Positions 1-5,219 of a stretch of 8,441 nt of DNA are shown piece by piece. Numbering within the stretch: position 1 is the stretch's first letter; every line of letters starts with the position of its first letter. The notes beneath the pieces are model-generated. The model saw only the letters and a program-made list of their open reading frames with translations. It had not been told where the DNA came from and ran no database searches. The stretch comes from Chlorobiota bacterium (lineage in GTDB: Bacteria; Bacteroidota; Bacteroidia; Flavobacteriales; Flavobacteriaceae): contig JAADEB010000046.1 of assembly GCA_013153655.1 (NCBI GenBank), positions 1 through 8,441 on the forward strand, read 5' to 3'. The position numbers and the translations under genes were made by a program.

Positions 1-1
1 A

Positions 2-166
2 TACCGGCGTCTCTACGAAATCGTCAAAAAAACCGAAACACCCGTAACATCTGTGATATCTGTTTTACCTGTCCCATCTGCGTCCCCAAAATTCACGTTC
101 CACATTTACCGTTTCACGTGTTCAGAAAAATACCTGCTGCCGCACGAATCCTTTCGTGTGGCATGA
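2..166 (+). CDS. Possible C-terminal tail of an upstream gene (partial)
   Basis: The frame starting at base 2 stays open from the window edge to a TGA at 164-166. Its first dozen residues (YRRLYEIVKKTE) look like ordinary protein, but from about base 40 the translation runs through the degenerate 9-mer and 7-mer repeats at 47-118 and becomes low in information. The terminator-like hairpin at 175-224 follows directly, which suits a gene ending here. No family is recognisable. It may equally be chance open sequence: another frame is also open over this stretch. The sequence to the left of the window would decide. Confidence 0.2.
   Translation, partial: YRRLYEIVKKTETPVTSVISVLPVPSASPKFTFHIYRFTCSEKYLLPHESFRVA
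47..118. repeat. Degenerate short-period tandem DNA (9-mers, then 7-mers)
   Basis: Bases 47-82 split into four 9-mers sharing a CTGT-like core: ACATCTGTG, ATATCTGTT, TTACCTGTC, CCATCTGCG. Bases 91-118 split into four 7-mers: ATTCACG, TTCCACA, TTTACCG, TTTCACG. The units drift from one to the next rather than repeating exactly. This is the first of several such tracts in the window. Confidence 0.5.
140..161. other. 9-bp stem, 4-nt loop hairpin
   Basis: CCGCACGAA (140-148) pairs with TTCGTGTGG (153-161) across the loop TCCT, with one G-T wobble. No T-tract follows, so it is less terminator-like than its neighbour at 175. It could be part of a two-hairpin 3' end. Confidence 0.4.
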
Positions 167-174
167 AAACATAC

Positions 175-224
175 GGGTTTTGGCATGATTTTTACCAAAA
201 ATCCTGCCAAAACCCTCTTCTTTT
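175..224 (+). terminator. Strong terminator-like hairpin
   Basis: The left arm at 175-193 (GGGTTTTGGCATGATTTTT) and the right arm at 197-215 are reverse complements at 18 of 19 positions, with a 3-nt loop (ACC). A T-rich stretch (TCTTCTTTT, 216-224) follows on the + strand, as expected for an intrinsic terminator of an upstream + strand gene. The stem is longer than most terminators, so a dispersed palindromic repeat with terminator activity is also possible. Confidence 0.5.
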
Positions 225-263
225 GTGGTGATTATTTACATATTTACCCGGCGTTATCAAACC

Positions 264-443
264 GGCTACCAACACTACGTCCCTCCGGGACTAAGCGGAT
301 TAAAAATTTTCATATGGCTACCAACACTACGTCCCTCCGGGACTAAGCGGATTAATAAATTTTCATATGGCTACCAACACTACGTCCCTCCGGGACTTAG
401 CGGATTATTAAATTTTCATATGGCTACCAACACTGCGTCCCTC
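264..443. repeat. Tandem repeat, period 52-53 bp, about 3.4 units
   Basis: Units begin at 264, 316, 369 and 422, each opening with GGCTACCAACACTACGTCCC. The three full units (52, 53, 53 bp) differ only around the A/T-rich spacer that follows GGATTA. The fourth copy breaks off after about 22 bases and has one change (ACTGCG). Each full unit contains the small palindrome GTCCC-TCC-GGGAC. A 122-codon open frame over the block is only the repeat read as protein (YQHYVPPGLSG repeated). From memory, similar GTCCCGGAGGGAC-type repeats are dispersed in Bacteroidota genomes. Bases 444-522 beyond it hold no gene, only a weak AGCATT/AATGCT hairpin at 477-496. Confidence 0.85.
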
Positions 444-522
444 TTCCAACGGGATCCTTACAGGACGAGACTTTGTAGCATTTATTTTTTAATGCTCAAC
501 AGAAAAAAACACGTATACCTTT

Positions 523-629
523 GTCCGTTTCCCATTTCTCTAATTAGCACCGGTCACCGGTCATCAGTCCCCTCTATTCAACTTTTCAACTAATCAACGA
601 AAAAAATACGTTCCCCATTCCCCGTGTCC
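523..629. repeat. Degenerate heptad/octad tandem tract
   Basis: From 523 the sequence splits into 7-mers: GTCCGTT, TCCCATT, TCTCTAA, TTAGCAC, CGGTCAC, CGGTCAT, CAGTCCC, CTCTATT. Three 8-mers follow at 579-602 (CAACTTTT, CAACTAAT, CAACGAAA), then 7-mers again at 609-629 (CGTTCCC, CATTCCC, CGTGTCC). Adjacent units resemble each other more than distant ones, which suggests growth by local duplication followed by drift. No coding potential is seen. Confidence 0.5.
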
Positions 630-636
630 CGAAAAA

Positions 637-672
637 GAGATCCCTCGTCGCCACGTTCCCCTCGGGATGACA
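637..672 (-). repeat. Solo arm of the TGTCAT...GATCTC dispersed element
   Basis: This stretch matches the right arm of the inverted-repeat element at 779-815 with only a few differences: both open GAGATCCCTCGTCG and close CCCTCGGGATGACA. Only one arm is present, so it is a partial or decayed copy. It sits between two heptad tracts. Confidence 0.6.
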
Positions 673-673
673 C

Positions 674-700
674 CCGTCATCGGTCATCGGTCATCCGTCC
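674..700. repeat. CGGTCAT heptamer run
   Basis: CCGTCAT, CGGTCAT, CGGTCAT and a partial CCGTCC follow one another. The same heptamer occurs at 551-564 (CGGTCAC, CGGTCAT), so the two tracts share a unit although the solo arm at 637-672 lies between them. Confidence 0.6.
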
Positions 701-707
701 TTTTCCC

Positions 708-818
708 TTTTGTCATTCCGAACGCAGTGCCGTGTCCGCCTCAGGCGGGAGGAATCTCATTTATAATAATTACAAGATTGAGATCCCTCGTCGCTACGCT
801 TCCCTCGGGATGACAAAA
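708..818. repeat. Inverted-repeat dispersed element (complete copy)
   Basis: The outer arms TTTTGTCATTCCGA (708-721) and its near-complement ending GGGATGACAAAA at 818 pair with one mismatch. The inner edges GGAATCTCA (741-749) and TGAGATCCC also pair, leaving an A/T-rich spacer of about 28 nt. The left arm carries the internal palindrome CCGCCTCAGGCGG. Other copies are at 637-672 (right arm only) and 4864-4926 (left arm only). There is no open frame of interest inside. It behaves like a REP- or MITE-like hairpin; the origin is inferred. Confidence 0.7.
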
Positions 819-855
819 CGCATATTTGGTATAACAAATGTAACAAACTGGTTTA

Positions 856-914
856 GTTAAAGTTAATGTTAAAGTTAAAGTATCTTTCCGATTCAACGAT
901 TCAACGATTCAACG
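856..914. repeat. Hexamer run followed by octamer run
   Basis: Bases 856-879 are four hexamers (GTTAAA, GTTAAT, GTTAAA, GTTAAA). Bases 891-914 are three perfect octamers ATTCAACG. The reverse complement of this octamer, CGTTGAAT, appears in the run at 4836-4859 in the gap between the foldase genes. Confidence 0.65.
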
Positions 915-943
915 GTTTAACAAAAAAATCAACAGAATTTCCG

Positions 944-950
944 TAATTTG
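944..950 (+). promoter_or_regulatory. Candidate -7 box for the pRiA4b-like gene
   Basis: TAATTTG lies about 26 bp before the ATG at 976 and resembles the Bacteroidota -7 consensus TAnnTTTG with one base missing from the spacer. No convincing -33 TTG is placed correctly. The predicted transcript would have a leader of roughly 20 nt. Weak evidence. Confidence 0.3.
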
Positions 951-975
951 CAACATCAATACCTTTAATCCCGAA

Positions 976-1509
976 ATGGCCATGATATACCGCATACGTG
1001 CCACGGCCGCCACAGGCGGCGACCAAGTGTTTCGCGACATCGAAGTACGCGACGACAACAACCTGGAAGATCTTCACAACATCCTCGTACAATCCTTCGG
1101 CCTCGACGGCCACGAATTGGCTTCCTTCTACACCACCGACGACGAGCTCAACCTCATCGACGAAATCCCGCTCTACAATATGGACCCTTCCATGCAAGGC
1201 GGCGCCATGGCCAACGTGCTGATCAGCGACGTGCTCAATCGCCGGCAACCCAAACTTATCTACATTTACGACTACCTCAACATGTGGCAATTCCTCATCG
1301 AACTGCTCGAAGAAGGTCCAGAAGCACCCGGCTGCTCGTATCCCAACCTGGTCTATGCCTACGGCCAACTGCCCGAAAACCCGCCCGAACCCGATTTCGA
1401 AATCGAAAATCTCGGTGGCGAAACCCTGCCCGGCGAAGACGAAGAAGGCTTGGACGACTATAACGACGGCTACGGAAACTATTACGACGATTACGACGAC
1501 GAGTGGTAA
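976..1509 (+). CDS. pRiA4b ORF-3 / IS1096-passenger-like protein with acidic tail
   Basis: This 177-residue protein resembles the plasmid pRiA4b ORF-3 (PRiA4_ORF3, 'IS1096 element passenger TnpR') family in its Bacteroidota form. Supporting features in order are an N-terminal strand (IYRIRA), a FRDIEV strand, the helix LEDLHNILVQSFGLDGHELASFY (residues 30-52), the acidic TDDELNLIDEIPLYNMD segment, and LIYIYDYLNMWQFLIELLE (94-112). The family's biochemical role is unknown, and despite the name no transposase is nearby. Residues 135-177 form a strongly acidic, Tyr/Gly-rich tail ending DDYDDEW, probably disordered. There is no signal peptide, so it is probably cytoplasmic. The first of two close ATGs (976, 982) is used. 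It is probably its own transcription unit, given the 540 non-coding bases downstream. Confidence 0.8.
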   Translation: MAMIYRIRATAATGGDQVFRDIEVRDDNNLEDLHNILVQSFGLDGHELASFYTTDDELNLIDEIPLYNMDPSMQGGAMANVLISDVLNRRQPKLIYIYDYLNMWQFLIELLEEGPEAPGCSYPNLVYAYGQLPENPPEPDFEIENLGGETLPGEDEEGLDDYNDGYGNYYDDYDDEW

Positions 1510-1602
1510 GCCCGGCCCTGGAACGATTTTTTAAATTAATAGACAAACCGAAAAAGTTCTTTGAAGGAAATTATGTTGATTTAATAAGATTATTTTATGA
1601 AA

Positions 1603-1620
1603 AGCATTTTCCTAAATGCT
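1603..1620. other. 7-bp stem, TCCT-loop hairpin
   Basis: AGCATTT (1603-1609) pairs perfectly with AAATGCT (1614-1620) across TCCT. It lies about 95 nt after the pRiA4b-like gene and has no T-tract, so it is a weak terminator candidate. The stem core is the same as in the weak hairpin at 477-496. Bases 1510-1602 are A/T-rich and show nothing else. Confidence 0.35.
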
Positions 1621-1675
1621 AAGCTATGGTTCCCTTAGGCATACCTTAAATCCGCCTTAAGCGGATAAGCGCGTT

Positions 1676-1710
1676 GGCCCGGCAAAAATGCGGGCCGGCC
1701 GCCGGCGGGA
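1676..1710. repeat. G+C-rich palindromic block
   Basis: GGCCCG (1676-1681) pairs with CGGGCC (1691-1696) across an A-rich loop. It is followed by GGCCGCCGGCGGG and leads into the 13-bp palindrome CGGGAATTTCCCG (1706-1718). This contrasts sharply in base composition with the A/T-rich flanks and directly abuts the long hairpin at 1712-1801, so the two may be parts of one repeat. Confidence 0.4.
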
Positions 1711-1711
1711 A

Positions 1712-1801
1712 TTTCCCGTTATGTTAGAAAATCAACGAAAGTGCTTGTCAATAATTTCCGGAGGAAATTCGTCTTTTGTTAGATTTTCTCATAACGGGAA
1801 A
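1712..1801. repeat. Long imperfect hairpin (about 28-bp arms)
   Basis: Bases 1712-1733 pair with 1782-1801 over 20 bp (TTTCCCGTTATG plus AGAAAATC), interrupted only by a 2-nt bulge (TT). Pairing continues between AACGAAAG (1734-1741) and CTTTTGTT (1773-1780), with a G-T wobble and a bulged A. A second stem-loop lies inside the loop: AATTTCC (1753-1759) with GGAAATT (1763-1769). A 70-codon open frame at 1688-1900 runs across this hairpin and the next and is best seen as the repeat read in frame. It could be a dispersed element or a structured RNA; function unknown. Confidence 0.65.
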
Positions 1802-1824
1802 GGGAGCTCGGAAGCATATTTTTG

Positions 1825-1876
1825 CCTTGATTTTTTGGTTCTTTTGTATCAAGACAAAAGAACAAAAAGGTCAAGG
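1825..1876. repeat. 23-bp-stem hairpin CCTTGA...TCAAGG
   Basis: The left arm 1825-1847 and right arm 1854-1876 are complementary at 20 of 23 positions, with a 6-nt loop (ATCAAG). Two of the three mismatches become G-U pairs if the + strand is transcribed. It begins 23 nt after the previous long hairpin. From memory, the CTTTTGTATCAAGACAAAAG core recurs in Bacteroidota intergenic DNA; that is recall, not a search. No typical U-tract follows it on the + strand. Bases 1877-1960 downstream show nothing. Confidence 0.7.
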
Positions 1877-1964
1877 ATTTACACAATGATTAAAGAGTGA
1901 AAATCATAAATCGATATACTCAATGCTCAAATTGCACTGGTCTAACAAAATGGGAAATAGGCCT

Positions 1965-1979
1965 TGGAACGGTTTTTGA
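1965..1979 (+). promoter_or_regulatory. Sigma-54-like promoter candidate
   Basis: TGGAAC-GGTTT-TTGA has the spacing of the -24/-12 promoter TGGCAC-N5-TTGC, with a conserved GG and TTG. It deviates at two positions (C to A in the -24 element, and GA in place of the important GC at -12). It would start transcription near 1991, about 60-75 nt before the first foldase gene. The altered -12 dinucleotide makes activity doubtful. No activator gene is visible in the window. Confidence 0.3.
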
Positions 1980-2011
1980 CGCACTTGCGAGGAAATCTTG
2001 TATAATTAATG

Positions 2012-2034
2012 TAAATTTGAAGCGTTTAATTTTG
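2012..2034 (+). promoter_or_regulatory. Two TAnnTTTG boxes upstream of the foldase cluster
   Basis: TAAATTTG (2012-2019) and TAATTTTG (2027-2034) both match the Bacteroidota housekeeping -7 consensus TAnnTTTG exactly. Neither has a TTG at ideal -33 spacing; the nearest TTGs are at 1985-1987 and 1998-2000. The second box would give a very short leader to the ATG at 2050 but a comfortable one to the ATG at 2068, so it bears on the start choice. Confidence 0.45.
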
Positions 2035-2049
2035 ACGTAACGGACGATT

Positions 2050-3984
2050 ATGAAAAATTTCAACCATATGAAAAAAACTTTCCTTTGGACGGCCCTTTTC
2101 CTGTTGGCCGCCTGGCGCCTTAACGCGCAGGAATACCTCTTTATCATCGGCACCGACACGGTTATGCCCGAGGAGTTCGAATATATGTACACCAAAAACC
2201 TCGACCTGGTACAAGACCCGCAACAGAAAGACGTGGATTACTACAAAGACCTCTTTGTCCGCTACAAGCAACAACTGGCCGACGCCAAAGCCAAAGGCCT
2301 GGACAAGGATTGGAACTTCCGCGCCGAATACAGCAAATACCGCCGCGACCTGGCCAAAAAATACCTGAAAGACGAAGAGGCCGTGGACCGCTTGGTGCGC
2401 GAAGCCTACGAGCGCATGCAAAGGGACCTGGACGTCTCCCATATCATGATTCTCGTACCCGAAGACGCCCTTCCCGCCGACACCCTGAAAGCATGGAAAA
2501 AAATCAATAAGATTTACAAAAAACTCCGTCGTGGTGCCGGTTTCGAACAAATGGCACTCCAATATTCCGAAGACCCTTCGGTCAAGGAAAACAAAGGCCA
2601 CCTCGGCTGGATCAACGTGTTCCACACCGTCTATCCCTTCGAGTCGGCGGCTTACCGCACGCCCAAAGGACATTTCTCCAAACCCTTCCGCACCCGCTAC
2701 GGCTACCATATCGTAAAGGTCAACGACGAGCGTCCCGCCGTCTATCGCGTGCAAGTGGCCCAAATCATGCTCATCAAAGGCAAAGACCCCGAAAGCGCCC
2801 GCAAACGCATCCGTCAGATCTACGAACAACTGCGAAAAGAACCCGAAAGCTTCGAAGAACTGGCCCGCAAATATTCCGAAGACAAAATGTCGGCTAAGCG
2901 TGGCGGCGTTTTGCCTCCCTTCGGCATTCGCGAAAAAATTCCGGCCTTCGAGGACCAAGCCATGGCCTTGAAACACAAAGGCGACATCAGCGAACCCTTC
3001 GAAACCCCGCGCGCCTGGCATATCCTCAAACTCCTCCGCAAGGACCCCGTGCCGCCCTTCGACAAGGTGAAGGCCGAACTGCGCCGCAAGGTCATGAACG
3101 ACGAACGCTCGCGACTGGCCCAAGACAAGGTGATGCAACGCATCCGCCGAACCTACTCCGTCCGCGAACCCGTGTCTTACCGCAAAGCCTTGAAATTCAT
3201 CGACGAAAGCTTTTTCCAATCGCGCTGGAAACTGCCCGAGGATTGGATGAAACAGCAGGACGTTATCCTCGTCATCAACGACGATCAAAAGGTCTATATG
3301 AAAGATTTTCTCAGCTGGCTCTATCGTCACCAGCAACGCAATCCCCAAGCCTACAAGCATCGTAAGCAAATCTTGGACAAATTATATAAGGAATTCAAAG
3401 ACGAAAAACTCAAATCCTACTACGAAAACCACCTGGAAGACCTTTATCCCGATTTTGCCCGCACCTCCAAGGAATACTACGACGGCCTGCTCCTGTTCAA
3501 CTACAAGAGCAAAGAAATCTGGGAAAAAGCCATCAACGACACCCTGGGTCTGGAAAAATTTTATAAGGAAAACGCCGATCGCTATCGCCAACCCACCCGC
3601 TACCGCGTGGCCATCGTGGAAACTTCCGACAAAAAAACGGCGCGCCGCATCTACAAAGCCCTCAAAAACGGCATCGATCCCAAAGAGCTCTACAAATTAG
3701 CCGGCGACAAGGCCCTGGTACGCGTCAAGGTGTACGACGAAGCCCAAGCCAAACCCTACATAGGCAAGGTGCGTAAACAGAAAAAAGGCGATAAATACGA
3801 AATCAGCGGTGTTCTGGACAAAATCGACGCCCACGTGCCGCCCTTGAAGGAAATCCGCGGCAAGGTGTTGAGCGATTACCAAAAATACCTGGAACAAAAG
3901 CTGATGGACGAATTGCAACAAAAATATCCCGTGAGGATCAACCGAAATGTTTGGAACCGCATCCGCAGTAAATATAAAAAGTAA
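2050..3984 (+). CDS. Periplasmic peptidyl-prolyl isomerase with two parvulin domains (PpiC/SurA type)
   Basis: An exported foldase of 644 residues. A signal peptide (MKKTFLWTALFLLAAWRLNA, likely cleaved before Q27) is followed by a SurA-N-like helical region (about 30-125). Parvulin domain 1 (about 127-226) shows SHIMI with His131, the GHLGW loop at 183-187 and YGYHIVKV with His220. Parvulin domain 2 (about 234-331) shows AKRGGVLPPFG and AWHILKL with His324, but Gln238 replaces the first His. The long Lys/Arg-rich C-terminal region (about 390-644) includes DGLLLFNYKSKEIWEKA (478-494), a pattern familiar from Bacteroidota homologues. It probably helps fold or escort outer-membrane and secreted proteins. 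ATG 2050 is reported; ATG 2068 (Met7) gives a more typical signal peptide and may be the true start. It is the first gene of the cluster and its 3' end overlaps the lipoprotein gene. Confidence 0.9.
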   Translation: MKNFNHMKKTFLWTALFLLAAWRLNAQEYLFIIGTDTVMPEEFEYMYTKNLDLVQDPQQKDVDYYKDLFVRYKQQLADAKAKGLDKDWNFRAEYSKYRRDLAKKYLKDEEAVDRLVREAYERMQRDLDVSHIMILVPEDALPADTLKAWKKINKIYKKLRRGAGFEQMALQYSEDPSVKENKGHLGWINVFHTVYPFESAAYRTPKGHFSKPFRTRYGYHIVKVNDERPAVYRVQVAQIMLIKGKDPESARKRIRQIYEQLRKEPESFEELARKYSEDKMSAKRGGVLPPFGIREKIPAFEDQAMALKHKGDISEPFETPRAWHILKLLRKDPVPPFDKVKAELRRKVMNDERSRLAQDKVMQRIRRTYSVREPVSYRKALKFIDESFFQSRWKLPEDWMKQQDVILVINDDQKVYMKDFLSWLYRHQQRNPQAYKHRKQILDKLYKEFKDEKLKSYYENHLEDLYPDFARTSKEYYDGLLLFNYKSKEIWEKAINDTLGLEKFYKENADRYRQPTRYRVAIVETSDKKTARRIYKALKNGIDPKELYKLAGDKALVRVKVYDEAQAKPYIGKVRKQKKGDKYEISGVLDKIDAHVPPLKEIRGKVLSDYQKYLEQKLMDELQQKYPVRINRNVWNRIRSKYKK

Positions 3985-4828
3985 AATTTGGCTTTGGCCT
4001 TTGCTGGCCCTTACGGTGTTTTCGTCCTGCCGGCGTCATACGCGCGATGGCCGGGAATGCCGTCCTTTGGTGCGCGTGGGTGAACGCCTCCTTTGCAGGG
4101 AGGATATTCCGCCGCATATCTACCGAGGCCGCCACGGACAGGACAGCGTCTTGGCCGTCAATCGCTACAAGGACGATTGGGTCACGGCCCAAACCTTCCT
4201 CTACTACGCCGCCCGCAACGTGGATACGGCCAAAATCAACCGCCTCACCGAAGATTACCGCAACAGCCTCTTGCGCGATTTCTACGAAAACGAACTCCGC
4301 GCAGCCCTCACCGATACCATACGCGTAAACGAGGAAGAACTGCGGGATTTCTACGCCCGCCACAAGCAAAACTTCAAGGCCGAAGACACGCTTATCCGTT
4401 GGCGCTACCTCATTATGCCGCAGGACTACAAGGAGCGCTACAAGGTGATTCGCTGGTTCAATGACGGTTCCCAAGAGGCCAAGGAAAAAATCGAGGAACG
4501 CTACAAAAACCTCTTGGCCGTCAAACTCGATAGCGGAGCATGGGTGCCCTACGAGCAGGCGCGCAAAATGATGCCCTTCCTGCACCTGCAAAAACCCTAC
4601 GGACGCAAGCATCCCTACCGCATTCGGAAAGTTACCGAAAGTCGTGTATATTTGGTGGATATTTTCGAGGCGGTGTATCCGGGAGATATTTTGCCTTACG
4701 AATATATCAAACCCCGGCTACGCCACTTCCTGAAACAGAAAAAATGGAAAAACAGTTTGCAAATACTGAAACAAAAAATGCGAAAAGAAGCGGAGAAGCA
4801 TAAGATCATTGAATATGTGGATAAATAG
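3947..4828 (+). CDS. Lipoprotein of the SurA/PpiC chaperone cluster, without a recognisable parvulin core
   Basis: 293 residues. The hydrophobic segment IWLWPLLALTVFSSC (14-28) ends in a lipobox-like FSSC, predicting acylation at Cys28. The residues after the Cys (RRHTR) are basic, unlike the acidic surface-export signal known in some Bacteroidota, so a periplasm-facing lipoprotein is likely. Residues 41-110 (LVRVGERLLCREDIP... DDWVTAQTFLYYAARN) look like a SurA/parvulin N-terminal domain. The remainder is helical and basic at its C-terminus. I find neither the GG(D/H)LGW loop nor the GWHI motif of parvulin catalytic domains, so it is probably a chaperone or adaptor, although homologues may be labelled PPIase. 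The start lies 38 nt inside the preceding gene, which suggests translational coupling; no better start is present. Confidence 0.75.
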   Translation: MFGTASAVNIKSKIWLWPLLALTVFSSCRRHTRDGRECRPLVRVGERLLCREDIPPHIYRGRHGQDSVLAVNRYKDDWVTAQTFLYYAARNVDTAKINRLTEDYRNSLLRDFYENELRAALTDTIRVNEEELRDFYARHKQNFKAEDTLIRWRYLIMPQDYKERYKVIRWFNDGSQEAKEKIEERYKNLLAVKLDSGAWVPYEQARKMMPFLHLQKPYGRKHPYRIRKVTESRVYLVDIFEAVYPGDILPYEYIKPRLRHFLKQKKWKNSLQILKQKMRKEAEKHKIIEYVDK

Positions 4829-4835
4829 GTTAAAT

Positions 4836-4859
4836 CGTTGAACCGTGGAACCGTTGAAT
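4836..4859. repeat. Octamer run CGTTGAAC/CGTGGAAC/CGTTGAAT
   Basis: Three 8-bp units begin 8 bases after the lipoprotein stop codon. The third unit is the exact reverse complement of the octamer ATTCAACG repeated at 891-914, so one word family occurs in opposite orientations before and within the foldase region. Confidence 0.6.
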
Positions 4860-4863
4860 CGAT

Positions 4864-4926
4864 TGTCATTCCGACAGAGCGACCGAAGGGAGCGACGCCG
4901 TGTCCGCCTCAGGCGGAAGGAATCTC
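4864..4926 (+). repeat. Left arm of the TGTCAT...GAATCTC dispersed element
   Basis: TGTCATTCCGA and the closing GCCGTGTCCGCCTCAGGCGG plus GGAATCTC match the left arm at 711-748. The segment between them is longer here (GAGCGACC and GAGCGAC flank AAGGG). No facing right arm is seen. The palindrome CCGCCTCAGGCGG is conserved exactly in both copies. Confidence 0.7.
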
Positions 4927-4950
4927 CTTTTTGAGAAATGGATTTAATAA

Positions 4951-4974
4951 GTGAAGGAATGAAAGAGTGAAGGA
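4951..4974. repeat. Octamer run GTGAAGGA/ATGAAAGA/GTGAAGGA
   Basis: Three 8-bp purine-rich units are followed by a 10-nt T run (4976-4985). The T run could aid termination on the + strand after the lipoprotein gene, but no stem of note precedes it. Confidence 0.55.
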
Positions 4975-4986
4975 GTTTTTTTTTTA

Positions 4987-5195
4987 ATGAACAATGAACA
5001 ATTAACAACTAAAAACTAAGAACTAAGAATTAAAAATCAAAATAAAATAAGAATGAAATCCCAAATCCTAAATCCCAAATCCTAAATCCCAAATCCATAA
5101 ATAAGCTAACGGCTAACAAATTAAAAAACAAACAGATAAAAAGTATATTGAATATGATAAAAAACCCAAATCCCAAATCCCAAATCCTAAATCCG
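4987..5195. repeat. Continuous 7-bp-period tract of drifting words, about 209 bp
   Basis: Read in steps of 7 from 4987, the units run ATGAACA, ATGAACA, ATTAACA, ACTAAAA, ACTAAGA, ACTAAGA, ATTAAAA, ATCAAAA. After two less regular units come six AAATCC(C/T/A) units (5056-5097), a GCTAACG/GCTAACA pair (5105-5118), and four more AAATCC(C/T/G) units (5168-5195). The two AAATCCC blocks are exactly 112 bp (16 x 7) apart, so phase is kept across the less regular middle. The tract ends 24 bp before the chosen surA start. No reliable promoter is seen in it, although TATATTG at 5144-5150 is a weak candidate. Confidence 0.75.
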
Positions 5196-5219
5196 AAAAG
5201 AATATACAAACCCCAAAAT

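Noticed and set aside
264..443. Possible CRISPR array
   Set aside because: The whole 52/53-bp unit is repeated, including the part that would be the spacer, so there are no unique spacers. No cas gene is present.
225..593. A 122-codon open frame on the + strand
   Set aside because: It is the 52/53-bp tandem repeat and the heptad DNA read as protein (YQHYVPPGLSG repeated). Codon pattern and residues follow the DNA repeat, not a fold.
624..860. A 78-codon open frame on the + strand
   Set aside because: It runs across the solo arm, the CGGTCAT heptamers and the inverted-repeat element; the product has no protein-like features.
901..1368. Long open frame on the - strand
   Set aside because: It is opposite the pRiA4b-like gene, whose family pattern and codon use identify the + strand as coding.
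976..1509. IS1096 transposon passenger, implying a mobile element
   Set aside because: The family name is historical. No transposase, terminal inverted repeats or target duplication frame this gene.
1712..1801. Integron attC-like recombination site
   Set aside because: The hairpin shape is suggestive, but the paired RYYYAAC and GTTRRRY core sites are not in the right places, and no integrase or cassette array is seen.
1688..1900. A 70-codon open frame on the + strand
   Set aside because: It spans both long hairpins; the translation follows the palindromic arms and has no start signal or homologue I recognise.
2026..3369. 447-codon open frame on the - strand
   Set aside because: It is the antisense shadow of the two-parvulin foldase; the + strand carries clear parvulin motifs and a signal peptide.
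5148..5219. Upstream start for SurA at TTG 5148 or ATG 5154
   Set aside because: The added residues are the AAATCCC heptamer translated, and they would put about 25 polar residues before the signal peptide. ATG 5220 gives a standard signal peptide.
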